In this document: positions 5,069 to 7,787 of the stretch, in pieces | How positions within the stretch are numbered: the first letter of the stretch is position 1 | Layout of the letters: every line of letters begins with the position of its first letter | Assembly (NCBI GenBank): GCA_009845505.1 | Contig: VXZL01000359.1 | Span: 1 to 7,787, forward strand | Direction: 5' to 3' | Source: Candidatus Poribacteria bacterium | GTDB lineage: Bacteria > Poribacteria > WGA-4E > WGA-3G | DNA: 7,787 bases | The notes under the pieces: model-generated | What the model saw: only the letters and a program-made list of their open reading frames with translations | Told to the model about the DNA's origin: nothing | Databases searched by the model: none | Position numbers and translations under genes: made by a program

Positions 5069-6067
5069 ATGAAAAATCGATTAACACCCAAAAACATCAT
5101 CTTTGGTTTATTTATCTGTTTTCTGCCGTTATTAATGTATGGCATTGATGCCATAGCCCTCTTCCTGTCCCATCAGGATATTTATCTCGGTCTCCCAAGT
5201 GGAGATTACATGCTGCGGATTATTGTCCGCGCCTATCTCTATATGCTCTTGGCTATCGGACTGAATATTGTGTGTGGGTTCACAGGACTCCTTGATCTCG
5301 GCTATGTCGGGTTTTACCTGATTGGGGGCTATACGGCAGGTTTATTGATGGCGCGCCTCGGCGTGAGTTACTGGATTGCATTGCCGCTCGCTGTGCTCAA
5401 TGGCGCGTTGTGGGGATTGTTGCGGGGGGCACCCACTTTGCGGCTCACGGGTGATTATTTCGCAATTGTTACCTTTGGGTTTGCTGAGCTGCTCTTCCGT
5501 ATCGTGAAAAACGAGCAGTGGTTAATTGGCGGTCCAAATGGATTGGTTCGCGACATTCCGCCACCTGCTATTCTCGGAGTGGTGTTCAATCAGAATTGGC
5601 ACAATTACTACCATATTCTCATCCTGCTCGTCTTAGTGGTCTTTATCACCTATCGACTGCAGCATTCTCGGGTCGGGAGAGCGTGGGTTGCAATTCGTGA
5701 AGATGAACAGGCGGCTGAAAGTATGGGGATCAATGTCAGTCGCTATAAGGCACTGGCATTTGCAGTGAGTGCAGCCATCGGTGGTTTAGGTGGCGGTTTC
5801 GTGGCGCAATTCCAAGTTAACATTAGCGCACCTTTCTTTGAATTCTGGGAGTCTATCCTCATCCTCTGTATGGTGGTCCTTGGCGGTATGGGAAGTATAA
5901 GGGGTGCAATGATAGGTGCAGCGATTCTCGGATCGTTAGGAGAAGTGCTGAGACCCGGCTTCATTATCCCTTACCAATTTGGCGGGTCACGCTACCTTAT
6001 TTTTGGGCTTATTCTCATCCTCTTAATGCGTTTCCGCCCCGGTGGATTAACCCTCAAAAAAGCTTAA
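5069..6067 (+). CDS. livM: Branched-chain amino acid ABC transporter permease LivM
   Basis: A 332-residue inner-membrane permease, the partner of LivH. Family features are LAIGLNIVCGFTGLLDLGYV (61-80) followed by GFYLIGGYTAGLL (81-93); LRLTGDYFAIVTFGFAELL (124-142); GGPNGL (154-159); the EAA-like cytoplasmic loop GRAWVAIREDEQAAESMGI (203-221), with the usual REDE-x-AA-x-x-MGI pattern; VVLGGMGSIRGAMIGAAIL (269-287); and RFRPGGL (321-327). Start ATG 5069 lies one base after the livH stop, fitting translational coupling. The frame is open upstream to 5015, but that would overlap livH by 53 bases without support. The gene ends four bases from the convergent VWA gene, where no terminator is visible, so transcripts from the two strands probably overlap. 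No ATPase gene follows, which is unusual because livG and livF commonly come next. Confidence 0.92.
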   Translation: MKNRLTPKNIIFGLFICFLPLLMYGIDAIALFLSHQDIYLGLPSGDYMLRIIVRAYLYMLLAIGLNIVCGFTGLLDLGYVGFYLIGGYTAGLLMARLGVSYWIALPLAVLNGALWGLLRGAPTLRLTGDYFAIVTFGFAELLFRIVKNEQWLIGGPNGLVRDIPPPAILGVVFNQNWHNYYHILILLVLVVFITYRLQHSRVGRAWVAIREDEQAAESMGINVSRYKALAFAVSAAIGGLGGGFVAQFQVNISAPFFEFWESILILCMVVLGGMGSIRGAMIGAAILGSLGEVLRPGFIIPYQFGGSRYLIFGLILILLMRFRPGGLTLKKA

Positions 6068-6071
6068 GGGG

Positions 6072-7148
6072 TCAGAAATTTGCGTCCCGCTTTTCGCTTC
6101 CCGCGTTTTGCGTTTTGCGGTCTACGGTTCGCGGTCTGCGGTTCGCGGATAGCCATCTTTCGCAGATAAGCAGAATTAATGCCCCTGCTACAAACAATTG
6201 GAAGCGTTCTCGGTATTTCCCATCTCCATGGATGCTGACGCGCTGCCTTTCCAGGCGCGCTAAATCTGTCCGTAACGCTATGATTCCAGCGGACGCACGA
6301 TAGTAACGACCACTCCCTGCTTTGGCGATTTCTTGAAGATGCGTTTCGTCTAATGCCGTTAGCACAAGTTGTCCGTTGACATCGCGCTTGTACGGCGCAG
6401 TCTCTGTACCAGGCACTTGTGGAAGCGGAATCGGGACAGATTGGACAGGATTACCCACACCGACGCAGTAGACGTATACGCCTACCTGACTCGCCGCTTT
6501 AGCTGCTGAGATTGCCGCTTCTCCGTGATCCTCCCCATCTGTAAACAGGATCAGCACCTTCTGTCCTCTATCATCGGGGTCTATTGCTGTTAGGTCGTCC
6601 TGATCCGAAGTCAGTCGCTCGGTCGCTATCTCTATGGCATTACCGATGCGGGTGCCGCTATGGATCAATGTATCGGCGGTTATTGCTTCCAAGAATTCTC
6701 TGAGCGTGTCAATGTCGTTCGTCAATGGACATACCACGAAACTCGCTTCGGCGAAGTAAAGCAGACCGAATCGGTCACCCTCAAGTTCCGCTAAGAGTGA
6801 GAAGATAGCCTCTTTAGCCTGCGTGAGTCGTCGAACAGATGTGTTATCTTCTGCCAGCATACTCGTTGAAATATCAAGCCCAAGCATAACGTCCAACCTT
6901 TCTGCAACCCGTTCAGGTGCCGTGCCCCATTGTGGGCGAGCGATCGCCAGCGTCAGAAAAAGATAACTCAACAACAGCAACCCCGCTTGAACTTTGTGTC
7001 GTCGTAGATGCGCCGCATCCACATTACTGTGGAATCGCAGCAGCGCCCTCCGTTTCTGTCGCAATCCGAAGAGTAGCAACAGAATTAGTGGCGGAATTGC
7101 CCATAGGAAGTGGAGAAATTCTGGATGACCAAAACGGAGCCAGTTCAT
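6072..7148 (-). CDS. BatA/BatB-like von Willebrand factor A domain membrane protein
   Basis: A 358-residue inner-membrane protein with a VWA domain, like BatA/BatB of the aerotolerance (Bat) operon and the wider CaCC-homologue group; its molecular role is not settled. Membrane segments lie at about 12-28, 55-70 and 316-331. The VWA domain (about 85-300) keeps a full MIDAS: D92-x-S94-x-S96 (LDISTSM), T166 (HSGTR) and D204 (FTDGEDHG), so divalent metal binding is expected. FGHPEFLHFLWAIPPLILLL at the N-terminus and the ARPQWG segment (70-75) after the second membrane segment are typical. Start ATG 7148 has AGGA nine bases upstream; a TATTAT -10-like box lies at 7193-7188 but no good -35. Residues from about 335 to 358 are encoded by a low-complexity tandem repeat and look like an added tail. 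MoxR, DUF58 and other Bat partners are absent here, so it stands alone. Confidence 0.87.
   Translation of the reverse strand: MNWLRFGHPEFLHFLWAIPPLILLLLFGLRQKRRALLRFHSNVDAAHLRRHKVQAGLLLLSYLFLTLAIARPQWGTAPERVAERLDVMLGLDISTSMLAEDNTSVRRLTQAKEAIFSLLAELEGDRFGLLYFAEASFVVCPLTNDIDTLREFLEAITADTLIHSGTRIGNAIEIATERLTSDQDDLTAIDPDDRGQKVLILFTDGEDHGEAAISAAKAASQVGVYVYCVGVGNPVQSVPIPLPQVPGTETAPYKRDVNGQLVLTALDETHLQEIAKAGSGRYYRASAGIIALRTDLARLERQRVSIHGDGKYRERFQLFVAGALILLICERWLSANRRPRTVDRKTQNAGSEKRDANF
6082..6148. repeat. Degenerate 14-base tandem repeat at the 3' end of the VWA gene
   Basis: TCTACGGTTCGCGG (6121-6134) and TCTGCGGTTCGCGG (6135-6148) are adjacent units with one mismatch. A third, more diverged unit, TTTGCGTTTTGCGG, lies at 6107-6120. 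Further left, GCGTCCCGC, TTTTCGC, TTCCCGCG and GCGTTTT strings continue the same GC/T-rich pattern to 6082. It lies wholly inside the VWA reading frame and encodes the Arg/Lys-rich last 24 or so residues. Confidence 0.7.
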
Positions 7149-7210
7149 TTTTTATTTTCCTATAGAAAAAATAAGTCCGAAACTACTATAATAGATGTAG
7201 GATTATTTCA

Positions 7211-7271
7211 CTGGTAGTTGCGGTTTTGCAGCGTACTCGCTCAAATGGGACGTGCATTCTAACCGCACCAG
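7211..7271. repeat. Dispersed intergenic palindrome, copy 2 (compact form)
   Basis: Outer arms CTGGT (7211-7215) and ACCAG (7267-7271) and inner arms GCGGTT (7220-7225) and AACCGC (7261-7266) pair into an 11-base stem with an unpaired AGTT on the left. The inner sequence CGGTTTTGCAGCGTACTCGC matches copy 1 at 858-877 with two mismatches, and GACGTGCATTC matches the right side with one. Where copy 1 has the stem pair A857-T949, this copy has G7220-C7266, a compensatory change that supports real pairing. It lies between the divergent VWA and XRE genes. Confidence 0.65.
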
Positions 7272-7314
7272 TCACCGAGTGCACACTTAATTGTGGGTTT
7301 TACTATAAAAGGTA

Positions 7315-7355
7315 TTGACTGATGATTGCTAACCGCTGAGGGGCGTAGCCGCCCC
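7315..7355. repeat. TTGACTGA/GGCGTAGCC hairpin element, second copy, upstream of the XRE gene
   Basis: GGGGCG (7340-7345) and CGCCCC (7350-7355) form a perfect 6-base, all G-C stem around TAGC. TTGACTGA (7315-7322) and GGCGTAGCC (7342-7350) are identical to strings in the element before livH at 4107-4135, in the same order, with seven more bases between them here. The stem ends 34 bases before the XRE start codon, nearly the same distance as at livH. Possible translation control or a dispersed repeat. Confidence 0.55.
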
Positions 7356-7376
7356 GAGAGCACAGTGTCTATGTTA

Positions 7377-7383
7377 GAGGAGG
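7377..7383 (+). promoter_or_regulatory. Strong Shine-Dalgarno of the XRE gene
   Basis: GAGGAGG lies six bases before ATG 7390. It is embedded next to a 9-base direct repeat: ATGTTAGAG at 7371-7379 and again at 7390-7398. The upstream ATG at 7371 is out of frame with the gene and lacks its own site, so ATG 7390 is the start. Confidence 0.7.
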
Positions 7384-7389
7384 CTGATT

Positions 7390-7761
7390 ATGTTAGAGAC
7401 ACAGAAAACGTCCCAGGCATCCACGCCTATCAATCGCTTCTACTTACGCTATTTGCGCGAACAGGTCCTCCAGTTCACCCAAGAAGAGTTGGCTGAAAAC
7501 ATAAACATTTCTGTCCAGACAGTCAGAAACTGGGAGACCGGCAGAACACAGCCAAACCAAAAACAACGCCCCATTTTGGAAAGATGCTTAGGTATCGCCC
7601 CCGGGCACCTTGCGTTGAACATCAAGGAGATTCTCTACGAAGATTTCAACGCTGCCTATTTCGGGGATGAAGCCGCTCGCCAACGACTCAGCTGGGCTTA
7701 TGAAAACAGAAAACTCACAAAATTTATTGATGGTCTCAGTTCTGAGTCAATAGAGCGATAA
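7390..7761 (+). CDS. XRE-family helix-turn-helix transcriptional regulator
   Basis: A 123-residue cytoplasmic DNA-binding protein of the XRE/Cro-CI family. The helix-turn-helix lies at about 20-70: LREQVLQFTQEELAENINIS (22-41) holds helices 1 and 2, and VQTVRNWETGRTQPNQKQRP (42-61) holds the recognition helix and the conserved W-E-x-G-x-x-x-P signature. The C-terminal 50 residues (NIKEILYEDFNAAYFGDEAA and onward) are charged and probably helical, with no recognised effector domain. The start ATG 7390 has GAGGAGG six bases upstream. A weak promoter may lie at 7280-7309 (TGCACA, 18 bases, TATAAA). The stop TAA overlaps the ATG of the next ORF (TAATG), suggesting a coupled two-gene unit such as regulator plus regulated or partner gene. 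Targets are unknown; an antitoxin role is possible but nothing here shows it. Confidence 0.85.
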   Translation: MLETQKTSQASTPINRFYLRYLREQVLQFTQEELAENINISVQTVRNWETGRTQPNQKQRPILERCLGIAPGHLALNIKEILYEDFNAAYFGDEAARQRLSWAYENRKLTKFIDGLSSESIER

Positions 7762-7787
7762 TGTTTGAGAACCGCCAAAGTCTAAAA
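7761..7787 (+). CDS. Start of a gene running off the right edge
   Basis: ATG 7761-7763 shares its A with the TAA stop of the XRE gene and opens a frame of nine codons (MFENRQSLK) with no stop before the window ends. The overlapping stop/start is the usual sign of translational coupling. Upstream there is only a weak GAG before the start. Nothing can be said about the product from nine codons, and a chance ATG is possible. Confidence 0.4.

Noticed and set aside
6917..7165. Plus-strand open frame opposite the VWA gene
   Set aside because: The minus-strand frame encodes a clear VWA protein there; the opposite frame has no domain-like sequence or ribosome site.
7187..7192. Perfect TATAAT on the plus strand as a promoter
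   Set aside because: No -35-like sequence lies 15-19 bases upstream; it sits in the palindrome CTATAATAG in an AT-rich region and is about 200 bases from the next plus-strand gene.

Overview
The window looks like ordinary chromosomal DNA from a diderm bacterium: two proteins carry lipoboxes, others carry Sec signal peptides, and there is a branched-chain amino acid (LIV-type) uptake module. The leading guess for the host is an uncultured lineage such as Candidatus Poribacteria. That guess rests on the secreted LamG protein with a C-terminal tail around KLATTWGRLK, and on the style of the short dispersed intergenic palindromes. Both are recalled resemblances, not checked by any search.

Layout, left to right. 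(1) The 3' part of a secreted LamG/concanavalin-like protein enters from the left edge. (2) A hairpin-forming intergenic repeat separates it from a convergent 74-codon gene for an excisionase/MerR-type DNA-binding protein. (3) That regulator is divergent from a PAP2-family phosphatase with all three catalytic motifs; they share a 65-base intergenic region with a good promoter for the regulator. (4) A strong sigma70-type promoter (TTGACA-N17-TAAAAT) and a near-perfect Shine-Dalgarno precede an unrecognised lipoprotein. (5) On the same strand follow a LivJ/LivK-type binding lipoprotein, a 196-base spacer with a hairpin flanked by direct repeats, and the permeases LivH and LivM, the last two separated by one base. 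No LivG/LivF ATPase gene is present. (6) Four bases after livM, a convergent gene encodes a BatA/BatB-like von Willebrand factor A protein with an intact MIDAS; its last codons lie in a degenerate 14-base tandem repeat. (7) A second copy of the palindrome from (2) and a second copy of the hairpin element from (5) fill the region before an XRE-family regulator gene. The stop of that gene overlaps the start of an ORF leaving the right edge.

How the genes work together: the substrate-binding lipoprotein, LivH and LivM would form an inner-membrane importer for branched-chain amino acids or similar amides, needing ATPases encoded elsewhere. The remaining genes show no clear shared pathway. No CRISPR array, tRNA, rRNA, transposase or phage gene was seen, and no gene-free stretch exceeds 300 bases. 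The features most worth a second look are the two dispersed intergenic repeat families (one with a compensatory base-pair change between copies), the liv module without ATPases, the repeat-derived tail of the VWA protein, and a short coding-like remnant between livK and livH. I do not see convincing evidence of a new biological system.
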